Shown here: positions 43,025 to 51,951 of the stretch, one piece after another
How positions within the stretch are numbered: the stretch's first letter is position 1
Layout: each line of letters starts with the position of its first letter
From: Eubacterium sp.
Lineage (GTDB): Bacteria; Bacillota; Clostridia; Lachnospirales; Lachnospiraceae
NCBI GenBank assembly: GCA_017477505.1
Contig: JAFUVQ010000023.1
Coordinates: forward strand, 1 to 64,000
Reading direction: 5' to 3'
Length of the DNA: 64,000 nt
The notes under the pieces: model-generated
What the model was told of the DNA's origin: nothing
Databases searched by the model: none
The model's input: the letters and a program-made list of their open reading frames with translations, nothing else
Program-made: the position numbers and the translations under genes

Positions 43025-43675
43025 ATGGTAGATAAAGAGATGAGGGAACCCCTCTTTGATTTTCTGGATGAATATTTCGGGAAAATCAGAACCATAGAAG
43101 AAAAGATAATAAGAAAATCCAGAGCAGATGTTCTTGGTATTACAGACGGATCTGTTCTTGGCTTTGAAATCAAATCAGACAGTGATACCTACGAAAGGCT
43201 TAAGACACAGATTAAAGATTATGATAAGTTTTGTGATTACTGCTATGTAGTAGTTGGCAAGAGTCATACTCACGTTGCAGAGCATATTCCCGATTATTGG
43301 GGAATAATCATTATAGAACCGGGAAAAGAACCGGTGATGAGCAGAGAAGCGGCTCCAAGTCCAAAGGTCAAGCTTAAATATCAGATGGAACTACTTTGGA
43401 AGCGAGAACTGCATAACATACTTCAAAGAAATGCATTGCCGGCATATAAAGATAAATCACGAAAATTCATTTCTGATAAGCTTACTGAAAAATTGGATGA
43501 AGGAATACTAAAAAGACAACTTACAGATCAGCTGTTTGAAAGAGATTACACGGTATTTGATAAAGAAGATGGAGAACCGAAGAAAGTTTCATTTAAGAAA
43601 ACAACAACCGGCATTAAGGTGAGAAGAAGACCAAGAACCTTTACAAAACATACGATTTCTAAAAAGAAAGGTTGA
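43025..43675 (+). CDS. PD-(D/E)XK nuclease-like protein (MmcB/sce7726-type)
   Basis: 216 residues. The first 90 carry a restriction-endonuclease core: RADVLGI (D35), GFEIKSDSDTYERL (E48, K50), and DYCYVVVGKSH. This fits the PD-(D/E)XK fold seen in sce7726- and MmcB-type proteins. The last 120 are basic, with KKVSFKKTTTGIKVRRRPR near the end, so nucleic-acid binding is likely. Role unknown: DNA repair, or defence, are both possible. No methylase or partner gene is next to it. ATG 43025 is preferred over TTG 43013; neither has a good ribosome-binding site. Confidence 0.7.
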   Translation: MVDKEMREPLFDFLDEYFGKIRTIEEKIIRKSRADVLGITDGSVLGFEIKSDSDTYERLKTQIKDYDKFCDYCYVVVGKSHTHVAEHIPDYWGIIIIEPGKEPVMSREAAPSPKVKLKYQMELLWKRELHNILQRNALPAYKDKSRKFISDKLTEKLDEGILKRQLTDQLFERDYTVFDKEDGEPKKVSFKKTTTGIKVRRRPRTFTKHTISKKKG

Positions 43676-43778
43676 TGTTTTAAATGGTTGTGTGAAAAGT
43701 GAAATCGCTTGAAATAACCAATATGATGATGTATCATAAGTAAAGTTTTAATCACTAAACAAACCTGAAGGAAGGAGG

Positions 43779-43806
43779 AATCCGATTATTAACAGATAAT
43801 CGGATT
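43779..43806 (+). promoter_or_regulatory. Perfect 10-bp hairpin between Shine-Dalgarno and lipoprotein start
   Basis: AATCCGATTA/TAATCGGATT (43779-43788 with 43797-43806) with an 8-nt loop. AAGGAGG (43772-43778) lies directly before it and the ATG at 43820 directly after. Without the hairpin the Shine-Dalgarno is 41 nt from the ATG; folded, the two come within about 13 nt. Confidence 0.6.
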
Positions 43807-43819
43807 ATGTGTAAGAACG

Positions 43820-44250
43820 ATGAAGAAAAAAGCTCTTATTGTAACGACATTATGCCTCGTTTCTCTCGGTAGCATGACAGCCTGTGGAAAAATTAGGGGG
43901 GGGTAGAGGACACCACCGCTACAGTTGCTGAAGACACGACTGAGACAACTACTGAGAAAGAAACAGAAGCAACAACAGAAAAGAAAAAAGAACAAAAAAC
44001 AACTGAAAAGAAGACGGAGAAGAAGACGACTGAAGCTACAACTGAGGCTATGACTGAGGCTAAGACCGAAGCGACGACTCAGGCTGCGCCCAGGTCTACT
44101 GAAGCTCCTCAAACAACAGAGGCACCGGCAACAGAAGCACCACAAACTACGGAAGCGCCTGCTAATGATACACCTCCGGCTGAACCGTCAGAACCAAGTG
44201 ACGGCGGTGGAGATGACTCATGTATAGGCGATGATGGATTAGTAAATTGA
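43820..44250 (+). pseudogene. Thr/Glu-rich lipoprotein, interrupted by a frame change at a G8 tract
   Basis: ATG 43820 opens a lipoprotein signal (MKKKALIVTTLCLVSLG, then SMTAC with the lipid-modified Cys at residue 22). After AGG GGG GGG the frame reaches TAG at 43904. One more G, or a -1 ribosomal shift, leads into a second open frame. It encodes a tail rich in Thr, Glu, Ala and Pro (TTEKKTEKKTTEATTEA, STEAPQTTEAPATEA) ending at 44250. The intact product would be a lipoprotein of about 143 residues with an extended, mucin-like outer part and no folded domain. Phase variation by G-tract slippage, programmed frameshifting, an assembly error, or a true pseudogene are all possible. Confidence 0.7.
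43896..43903 (+). repeat. G8 homopolymer tract inside the lipoprotein gene
   Basis: Eight consecutive G directly before a TAG stop, 26 codons into the gene. Adding one G restores the frame into the Thr-rich region; removing one does not. Confidence 0.85.
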
Positions 44251-44266
44251 TTCCGGTGTTTTTTGT

Positions 44267-45334
44267 ATGGAGAAAAAAAGCTACATATCATATATAAGGG
44301 CATTTGCATGTATGTCCATAGTAATACTGCATTCTTTTACTATGTATGGAATGGTATATAAAGATGAATTGTTTGGTGGCGTAAGAAAGATTATCAATCT
44401 GATTCCCTATCTCATGATGTGGGGTGTTCCCTGCTTTGTCATGGTTACAGGGGCGCTGCTCCTTTCGGAAAAGAAGGAATTTGGTTATAAGAAAATTTTT
44501 TGTTCATATATTTCAAGGATAATTATTGCTCTTTTCATTTGCTCTTATCTTTTCAGACTTCTGGATTTATGGATGAATAAAGAAGCTTTCAGTTTGAGAG
44601 TATTATGGGAACCTCTTTATAAGCTGTATACCGGAACGGGTTGGGCGCATCTATGGTATATGTATCTTGTTATCGGATTATATCTTCTTATGCCTGCATT
44701 TAAAAAGATAACCGGATACAGCGATACCAAAGAACTTTCGGTACTGATTCTGATTTATGTTCTCTTTTTGAGTGTTGTTCCTATCATAAATAAGCTATCC
44801 GGCGTGACTACGACATTTTTTATTCCAACGTCATCAATCTTTCCGGCATATCTTATTGCAGGTCATATGATTGATTCCGGAAGATGGAAAATTCCCGGAT
44901 TCGTATATAATTTAATGGAATTATCAGGGGTTGCTCTGATAATTCTAATCAGTCTGCTTACTATCGGAAACACGCCGAAGGATGAAAATGAAGTTTTCAC
45001 GGCATTCCTTGGTTCATATTCATTTCTGCCGGTCTGTATCTTTTCTGTCGGAGTGTTTGGGATTTTTAAGACGTATTCAGGGAGTAAAGAGAGGAAAGCT
45101 GACGGTACGAAAGGCATTTTAAATAAAATACTTCTTTCGATAGATGGCTGTTCATTTGGAATATATCTTATTCATCTTGCCTTTCTCAGATATGCATATA
45201 AATGTACGGATTTGATGAATCCTTCAGGAATTATAGTGTTGAAGCCTCTTATACTATCAGTTGTGGCATTTTTGCTTTCTTATATTCTTGTCAGGTTACT
45301 TCGGTGTATAAAGCCTGTTAGAAAAATAATCTAG
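44267..45334 (+). CDS. Acyltransferase family 3 membrane protein
   Basis: 355 residues with about ten hydrophobic segments. The acyltransferase-3 signature RAFACMSIVILHS (about residues 10-22) carries the catalytic histidine. MMWGVPCFVMVTGALLL and HLWYMYLVIGLYLLMPAFKK are also typical. Such proteins O-acylate surface polysaccharide, teichoic acid or peptidoglycan. The gene starts 17 nt after the lipoprotein frame. No Shine-Dalgarno sequence is visible, so its translation may depend on coupling. The acceptor substrate is unknown. Confidence 0.85.
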   Translation: MEKKSYISYIRAFACMSIVILHSFTMYGMVYKDELFGGVRKIINLIPYLMMWGVPCFVMVTGALLLSEKKEFGYKKIFCSYISRIIIALFICSYLFRLLDLWMNKEAFSLRVLWEPLYKLYTGTGWAHLWYMYLVIGLYLLMPAFKKITGYSDTKELSVLILIYVLFLSVVPIINKLSGVTTTFFIPTSSIFPAYLIAGHMIDSGRWKIPGFVYNLMELSGVALIILISLLTIGNTPKDENEVFTAFLGSYSFLPVCIFSVGVFGIFKTYSGSKERKADGTKGILNKILLSIDGCSFGIYLIHLAFLRYAYKCTDLMNPSGIIVLKPLILSVVAFLLSYILVRLLRCIKPVRKII

Positions 45335-45370
45335 TTTCTGTTTAATCATAATTATGTGAGGTGAAGAAAA

Positions 45371-47152
45371 ATGAAAAAAAGAAGACTAATACAACTCATT
45401 TTCTTTCTGGCAGTTGTTTTGGTAGGTTTATGCGGAAAGAAGATGGAGGTATATGCTGCAAATGAATCAACTCCTACTGATGCTGTTTTAGGGGATGGTA
45501 CCGTTGAAACAGGTGATCCGGAAATCACACATATCACTGTTTACGAAGGTGTAGATTATAGTGATGTTTATGATTATGACTACTATATCTCACACAATGA
45601 TGATGTGAAGGAAGCTTTTAAAGGCGATGAGGAAAAGACCTTAAAGCATTTCGTTACTTATGGAATGTATGAGAGAAGACGGGGCTCGGCTGATTTTGAT
45701 GTAAGGTCATATGCAAATGAATATCAGGATTTAAGAAATGCATTTGAAGAGAATAGTTCCAGGTATTACGTTCATTATATAAACTTTGGTAAGAATGAAG
45801 GACGTATTGCAACAGGAACAACTGTACTTAAGAATCCTGTTACGGTAAATTCAGGCGTTGATTATAAGGATGTCTATGATTATGACTACTATATATCAGT
45901 TTATAAGGATATAAAAGATGCATATTCCGGAAGATTAGCTAATGATGTTGCGGCATTGAAGCATTTTATCAATAACGGTGTAAACGAGAAGAGACAGGCA
46001 TCCTCTCAGTTTGATATTAAATCTTATATAAATGAATATCAGGATTTAAGAAGGGCATTTGGCACTGATTGGAACAGGTATCTTACTCATTATGAGAATA
46101 ATGGTAAGAATGAGAACAGGAAGACGGTCGGAACTGCTACGATGAAGAATTGTATGACTGTATATGTCGGAAAGGACAGCTCTGGCAATACAATAACTAC
46201 TGACTATGCAGATGTATATGATTTTATCTATTATCTCGGAAGATACAGTGATCTCGATAAGGTTTTCAGATATGATGATGCAGGAGCTTTAAAGCATTTC
46301 GTCGATTATGGAATGAATGAAGGAAGACAGGCTAAAGAAACATTTGACGTGAATTCCTATAAGCGGTCTTATCAGGATCTTCGAGTTGCGTTCTATAAAG
46401 ATAATAAGAGATATTACGAGCATTATATTAAAAATGGAAAAAAAGAAGGCAGGAAGGCCGTAGGTGAAACAAAGCTACAGAATCCGGTAACTGTAAAAGC
46501 AGGTGTGGATTTTTCACCTATCTATGATTATTACTTCTATATCAAGCATCAGGATGTAAAGGCGTTATATGGCGAAGACGATATCGCAACACTCGACCAT
46601 TTTGTAAGATATGGGATTAATGAAGGAAGATATGGCAAGGCTGAGTTTGATCAGGCTGAATATGCTGCATTAAAAGAAAAATCAAAAGAGGTAATAGAAA
46701 AAGAATATCTGGAAAGAATGAAAGCTCTGGGAAGAGCAAGAAATCCGAGGGTTGCTTCAATTCTTGATGAAATCGGATGGAAACTTGATGAAGCGTACCT
46801 CTGGACTGCCAAGAATATAACATATTACGGAAAATATGAATTTACTGAAGATATGGGAAGTGGCAGACTGGCTGAATATGGCTTTGATAATAGAAGAGGT
46901 AATTGCTTCGTTTTCGCGGCAGTATTTTATGAATTTGCGAAAGTAATGGGCTTTGATGCACATCAGGTTTCAGGCTTTGTCAATACGAGACGAGGCGGCA
47001 GGCAGGCTCATTCATGGGTAGAAATCGTGCAGAATGGCAAGGTTTATTATTGTGATCCGGAGCAGAAATACGAGAATGACCATGCAGCATTTATGCGAGA
47101 ATATGGAGCAAAAGGACTTTGGCAGACAGTTGATTATCATAGAATGAACTGA
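45371..47152 (+). CDS. Secreted transglutaminase-like protein with four repeats
   Basis: 593 residues. A basic, hydrophobic signal peptide ends near VYAAN (residue 30). Four repeats of about 100 residues start near residues 61, 163, 278 and 378. Each carries VYDYDYYI..., a LKHFVxYGMxExR helix, FDxxSYxxxYQDLRxAF and YYxHYIxxGKxEGR; the fourth is incomplete. The C-terminal part is a transglutaminase-like core: RGNCFVFAAVFYEF with C512, AHSWVEI with H547 and YYCDPEQ with D562. The likely activity is cross-linking or proteolysis outside the cell, with the repeats as a binding module. GGTGAAGA precedes the ATG. Confidence 0.83.
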   Translation: MKKRRLIQLIFFLAVVLVGLCGKKMEVYAANESTPTDAVLGDGTVETGDPEITHITVYEGVDYSDVYDYDYYISHNDDVKEAFKGDEEKTLKHFVTYGMYERRRGSADFDVRSYANEYQDLRNAFEENSSRYYVHYINFGKNEGRIATGTTVLKNPVTVNSGVDYKDVYDYDYYISVYKDIKDAYSGRLANDVAALKHFINNGVNEKRQASSQFDIKSYINEYQDLRRAFGTDWNRYLTHYENNGKNENRKTVGTATMKNCMTVYVGKDSSGNTITTDYADVYDFIYYLGRYSDLDKVFRYDDAGALKHFVDYGMNEGRQAKETFDVNSYKRSYQDLRVAFYKDNKRYYEHYIKNGKKEGRKAVGETKLQNPVTVKAGVDFSPIYDYYFYIKHQDVKALYGEDDIATLDHFVRYGINEGRYGKAEFDQAEYAALKEKSKEVIEKEYLERMKALGRARNPRVASILDEIGWKLDEAYLWTAKNITYYGKYEFTEDMGSGRLAEYGFDNRRGNCFVFAAVFYEFAKVMGFDAHQVSGFVNTRRGGRQAHSWVEIVQNGKVYYCDPEQKYENDHAAFMREYGAKGLWQTVDYHRMN

Positions 47153-47200
47153 TCAGCCATCTGACTGAAAATAAAGATTACTGAAATATCTAAAAAGTGT

Positions 47201-47229
47201 TTGACATTCGTGCCGGTATAGGATATTAT
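47201..47229 (+). promoter_or_regulatory. Promoter of the rplU-rpmA operon
   Basis: A perfect TTGACA (47201-47206), a 17-nt spacer and TATTAT (47224-47229). Confidence 0.85.
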
Positions 47230-47235
47230 ACGTGG

Positions 47236-47330
47236 GTATGCCGCATAGTGAGGTTTGTTTAAGTGTGCGATGAGGTTTGTAATAACCTAAAGGGCACCAC
47301 CGTAATTAGCGAGTAATGATGAATAGGAGG
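47236..47330 (+). ncRNA. L21 leader RNA (ribosomal protein leader)
   Basis: A leader of about 100 nt between the promoter and rplU, with features of the Firmicutes L21 leader: GTGGGTATGCCGCATAGTGAGG, a repeated GAGGTTTGT (about 47250 and 47272), AACCTAAAGGGCACCACC, and the AGGAGG of rplU at its end. It is expected to bind an operon product for feedback control. Identified by position and sequence flavour, not by a covariance model. Confidence 0.7.
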
Positions 47331-47338
47331 AAACCCAG

Positions 47339-47647
47339 ATGTACGCAATTATAGCAACAGGCGGTAAGCAGTACAAGGTAGCTGAGGGTGACATCATTAG
47401 AGTTGAGAAGCTCGGTGCAGAAGATGGAAGCAAGGTTACTTTCGATGATGTTATCGTTGTAGGTAAGGATAGCGACCTTCTCTGTGGAGATGCAGTTAAG
47501 TCTGCAACAGTTGAAGCTTCTGTTATCAGAACAGCTAAGGCTAAGAAGGTAGTTGTTTACAAGTATAAGCGTAAGACCGGTTATCACAAGAAGAACGGTC
47601 ACAGACAGCCTTATACAGAAGTAAAGATCGAAGCTATCAACGCATAA
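47339..47647 (+). CDS. rplU: 50S ribosomal protein L21
   Basis: 102 residues with the L21 motifs MYAIIATGGKQYKVAEGDIIRVEKL, VLVxx-like VIVVGKDSDLLCG and the end KYKRKTGYHKKNGHRQPYTEVKIEAI. It binds 23S rRNA in the large subunit. AGGAGG lies just before the ATG. First gene of rplU-prp-rpmA. Confidence 0.98.
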   Translation: MYAIIATGGKQYKVAEGDIIRVEKLGAEDGSKVTFDDVIVVGKDSDLLCGDAVKSATVEASVIRTAKAKKVVVYKYKRKTGYHKKNGHRQPYTEVKIEAINA

Positions 47648-47686
47648 TCGATTTCGATTATCAGCTTATGCATGAAGGTATACGAT

Positions 47687-48010
47687 ATGGTAAATGCAGT
47701 TTTCTACCTCAAAGATAAGAAGTATTTTGGCTTTTCAGTTTCCGGTCATGCCGGATATAACGATGAGGGAAATGACATTGTCTGCAGTGCGGTTTCAGCA
47801 CTGACCATCAATACTGTTAATTCCATAGAACAGCTTTGCAGGGATGAATACAAAAAGAGCATTGATGAACGTGGTTCTATCAGGTTCAAGGTTATGAATC
47901 CTGCCAGTAAAGAGGCTGAACTGCTAATAAGATCACTTCGTATAGGCTTATGCAACATTTACGAACAGTACGGAAATGATTATATTCGAGTATTCATAAG
48001 GGAGGTGTAA
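47687..48010 (+). CDS. prp: Ribosomal-processing cysteine protease Prp
   Basis: 107 residues from ATG 47687, which has GAAGG 8 nt upstream; ATG 47672 lacks one. The catalytic pair is in SGHAGYNDEGNDIVCSAVSAL (His21 and Cys33). Prp removes the N-terminal extension of L27 before that protein is built into the ribosome. The L27 encoded next has the matching extension. It lies between rplU and rpmA as in other Firmicutes. Confidence 0.93.
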   Translation: MVNAVFYLKDKKYFGFSVSGHAGYNDEGNDIVCSAVSALTINTVNSIEQLCRDEYKKSIDERGSIRFKVMNPASKEAELLIRSLRIGLCNIYEQYGNDYIRVFIREV

Positions 48011-48016
48011 CGCGTT

Positions 48017-48295
48017 ATGAAGATGAATTTACAGTTCTTTGCTCATAAGAAGGGTGTTGGTTCAACTAAGAACGGTCGTGATTCTGAGTCTAAGAGACTT
48101 GGCGCTAAGCGTGCAGACGGTCAGTTCGTTAAAGCTGGCAACATATTATATAGACAGCGTGGAACAAAGATCCATCCGGGACTTAATGTTGGACGTGGCG
48201 GCGACGACACACTTTTCGCATTAACAGATGGAGTTGTTAGATTTGAGAGACTTGGAAGGGACAGAAAGCAGGTTTCAGTTCATCCGGTTGCTTAA
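48017..48295 (+). CDS. rpmA: 50S ribosomal protein L27 with Prp-cleaved N-terminal extension
   Basis: 92 residues. The start [20 protein letters not shown] contains the Prp site after NLQFF; the mature protein should begin [24 protein letters not shown] and [10 protein letters not shown] are L27 core motifs. Its mature N terminus reaches the peptidyl-transferase centre. Prp precedes it by 6 nt, and a strong terminator follows. Confidence 0.97.
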   Translation: MKMNLQFFAHKKGVGSTKNGRDSESKRLGAKRADGQFVKAGNILYRQRGTKIHPGLNVGRGGDDTLFALTDGVVRFERLGRDRKQVSVHPVA

Positions 48296-49738
<1,443 letters not shown>

Positions 49739-49747
49739 CTGCTCAGG

Positions 49748-49807
49748 CATCCATTGATAAATACACGTCAGAAGCTTGCTTCTGTAAGTGTATTATATCA
49801 ATGGATG
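49748..49807. repeat. Long nested hairpin downstream of obgE
   Basis: A 19/20-nt arm pair, CATCCATTGATAAATACAC with its complement ending AATGGATG (one bulge), at 49748-49766 and 49788-49807. The loop holds a second hairpin, CAGAAG/CTTCTG (49769-49784). No T run follows, so it does not look like an ordinary terminator. Confidence 0.85.
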
Positions 49808-49818
49808 ACCTGGAACAG

Positions 49819-50097
49819 GTACGTCCAAAATCGACGATGAACATAAGTGGCGAAGCCACGACATACGCGAAGCGGATGGTTCATCGTCTGATTTGGACGT
49901 ACTGAGCAGCGTAAGTTAGTTGACATACGCGGAGCAACGTGGTGAAGCCACGGTATCCACAAAGTGGATGAACATACGTGGCGAAGCCACGACATACGCG
50001 AAGCGGATGGTTCATCGTCTGATTTGGACGTACTGAGCAGCGTATGTTAGTTGACATACGCGGAGCTACGCGACGAAGTCGCGGCATACGCCGAAGT
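49819..50097. repeat. 131-bp tandem duplication and inverted repeats before yhbY
   Basis: Two near-identical 131-bp copies (49836-49966 and 49967-50097) differ at scattered positions. GTACGTCCAAA and GACGATGAAC (49819-49842) reappear inverted at 49879-49902, giving 24-nt arms. Smaller hairpins such as GTGGC/GCCAC and recurrent ACATACGC lie inside. No credible gene: frames through it lack a ribosome-binding site and repeat the same short words. Confidence 0.85.
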
Positions 50098-50115
50098 ATT
50101 GAATTGGAGGAAAAA

Positions 50116-50427
50116 ATGACAAGTAAAGACAGATCATACCTAAAAGGTCTTGCACAGACTGAAGATGCGATTCTTTCACTCGGTAAATCGGGTGTAACAC
50201 CTGATTTCTGTAAGTCTGTGGAAGAGGCTCTTGTTAAAAGAGAACTCGTCAAGATAAATGTACTGAAAAACGCTGATGACGAGCCGGAAACCATAGCTCG
50301 TATGATTTCCGAAAGAACCAGATCCGAAGTGGTTCAGATAATCGGAAGAAAGATTGTTTTCTATAAGAAAAATAAAGAGAAAGCAGGAATAGTTCTTCCA
50401 TCAGAAAGTAAGTCAAAAAAAGCTTAA
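50116..50427 (+). CDS. yhbY: YhbY-family RNA-binding protein
   Basis: 103 residues with the CRM fold: MTSKDRSYLKGLAQTEDAILSLGKSGVT, LVKINVLKNADDEPETIARMISERTRSEVVQIIGRKIVFYKKN. It contains a GRKIVFYK end strand and a GxxG-like loop. YhbY is a pre-50S ribosome-associated factor. Strong TTGGAGG lies 7 nt before the ATG. obgE-yhbY-nadD is a common order; here 377 nt of palindromic and tandem repeat sequence separates it from obgE. Confidence 0.92.
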   Translation: MTSKDRSYLKGLAQTEDAILSLGKSGVTPDFCKSVEEALVKRELVKINVLKNADDEPETIARMISERTRSEVVQIIGRKIVFYKKNKEKAGIVLPSESKSKKA

Positions 50428-50442
50428 AATGACTAAAAGTTC

Positions 50443-50471
50443 TTGAAAAAATGTGTGCTAAAAAGTATCAT
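50443..50471 (+). promoter_or_regulatory. Promoter of the DUF4337-like membrane protein gene
   Basis: TTGAAA (50443-50448), a 17-nt spacer and TATCAT (50466-50471). Confidence 0.65.
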
Positions 50472-50518
50472 TATATAGTTGTATATTGTTTTTTTATGTG
50501 GGGTAAAGGAGTTTAATT

Positions 50519-51283
50519 ATGTCTAAGGAAAACGTAACAGAAAAAGAAGAGAAAAAGGGCTTTTTCAGTGACAGCACAATCGAAGTGATAACAGTTATAC
50601 TTTTAGGTATAACAGCACTTCTTACAGCGTGGGCAACCTACGCCGGATCTATTCATGCCGGTAATCAGGCTACAAATTATGCTAAGAGTAACAATTTGTC
50701 AAGTGATGGTAACTCCAGATATAATGAGGCAGTACAGAATCTTTCACATGACATGGAAGTATGGAATACCTTATCAAGCTATGAAGTAGATATTATTTAT
50801 GCTGACAGTGTAAAAGATAAGAATGCTGTAGAGGAAAAGGTACAGAAACTCCAGTGGTTCTGTTCAGATAATCTTACAGATGATATGGCTGCTGCAATTG
50901 GCTATGATCTGGATGCTTTTGAGGACGGCAAAAATGATACGGATGAGATACTTGCATGGCTGAATGATGAAAACGGTAATGCACTTGTTTCACCATTTAA
51001 TAGTGATGAGTTTATTGATAATTACTATACCGAAGCATTGGAAGTACTCGATGAATCACAGGCAGTTCTTGAACAGGGACAGCAGGATAATGCAAATGGT
51101 GATAAGTTCTCACTTGTATCTGTTATTTACAGTGTTGTTCTTTTCCTTCTTGGTATTGTTGGTGTATTCAAGAATAAAACCAATAAGCTTGTTGTTCTGG
51201 CTATAAGTGTTGTATGCCTTGTTGCTGCATTAATATTCATGCTCACAATACCACTTCCTACATCAGGCGGTATATTCGGATAA
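50519..51283 (+). CDS. Membrane protein of unknown function (DUF4337-like)
   Basis: 254 residues with a charged N terminus, one helix near 23-44 (VITVILLGITALLTAWATYAGS), an acidic outside or inside region (about 60-195), and two C-terminal helices (near 200-217 and 225-243). The arrangement resembles DUF4337-type proteins. No catalytic motif is visible. AAAGGAG precedes the ATG and the gene has its own promoter between yhbY and nadD. Function unknown. Confidence 0.65.
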   Translation: MSKENVTEKEEKKGFFSDSTIEVITVILLGITALLTAWATYAGSIHAGNQATNYAKSNNLSSDGNSRYNEAVQNLSHDMEVWNTLSSYEVDIIYADSVKDKNAVEEKVQKLQWFCSDNLTDDMAAAIGYDLDAFEDGKNDTDEILAWLNDENGNALVSPFNSDEFIDNYYTEALEVLDESQAVLEQGQQDNANGDKFSLVSVIYSVVLFLLGIVGVFKNKTNKLVVLAISVVCLVAALIFMLTIPLPTSGGIFG

Positions 51284-51335
51284 ATCTGATTTACTTATAA
51301 AATCAAAAAAAGTATAATTTAGCAGGGTGATGTAT

Positions 51336-51950
51336 ATGAAGAAGATAGGTATTATGGGTGGTTCTTTTGACCCGATACATAATGCACATATCGCTATGGG
51401 CAGGGCTGCAAAAGAGCGGTTTGGTCTTGATAATGTGCTATATATTCCAAATGCTCATACCTACTATAAGAAGGATCATGAGATGGTTTCCGATGAGATG
51501 AGGTGTGATATGGTGAGACTTGCTATTAAGCCTTATCCATATATGGGAATTTCTCTGATCGAGCTTCTTCGTGGTGGCATAACATATACCATTGATACCA
51601 TAACGGAACTTTATGATACTTACCCTGATTCTGAGATTTACTTCATCATAGGCGGTGACAGTCTGGTCAATCTCAGGACATGGAGGAGGGCTGACGAACT
51701 TCTGGAAAAGGTTATATTCCTGACGGTTACCAGAGGTGATATAGACAGCGAGAAGACTGCTTTATTAATAAATGAATATAAGAATGATTTCCCTTATTCA
51801 GATATAAGGCAGCTTCCCATGGAACCCATGGATATATCTTCTTCCAATATCAGAAAAATGCTTAAAGCCGGTGAGGACGTATCTGAAATGATACCGCCGG
51901 ACGTACTTTCATTTATCCAGAAAAAAGGATTATATTTAAGAGAGAATTAA
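51336..51950 (+). CDS. nadD: Nicotinate-nucleotide adenylyltransferase
   Basis: 204 residues from ATG 51336. The nucleotidyltransferase signature GIMGGSFDPIHNAHI is at the start. FIIGGDSLVNLRTWRRADELL and the ISSSNIRKML motif complete the family. It makes nicotinate adenine dinucleotide on the way to NAD; NadE, the next enzyme, is encoded at 56585. The start has AGGGTGA upstream; the upstream codon at 51327 overlaps that site. The usual downstream yqeK and rsfS are not here. Confidence 0.94.
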   Translation: MKKIGIMGGSFDPIHNAHIAMGRAAKERFGLDNVLYIPNAHTYYKKDHEMVSDEMRCDMVRLAIKPYPYMGISLIELLRGGITYTIDTITELYDTYPDSEIYFIIGGDSLVNLRTWRRADELLEKVIFLTVTRGDIDSEKTALLINEYKNDFPYSDIRQLPMEPMDISSSNIRKMLKAGEDVSEMIPPDVLSFIQKKGLYLREN

Positions 51951-51951
51951 T

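Noticed and set aside
43789..44145. Minus-strand Cys/Phe-rich open frame opposite the lipoprotein
   Set aside because: Composition is explained by reading the Thr/Glu-rich plus-strand frame backwards; no start signal.
49748..49807. Intrinsic terminator of obgE
   Set aside because: Strong stem but no T run on either side, and a nested loop hairpin unlike ordinary terminators.
49836..50097. Possible CRISPR array
   Set aside because: Only two long near-identical tandem copies with inner palindromes and no unique spacers of constant length; no cas genes in the window.
50044..50115. 24-codon N-terminal extension of YhbY
   Set aside because: It reads through the palindromic repeat, lacks a Shine-Dalgarno, and a strong one precedes ATG 50116.
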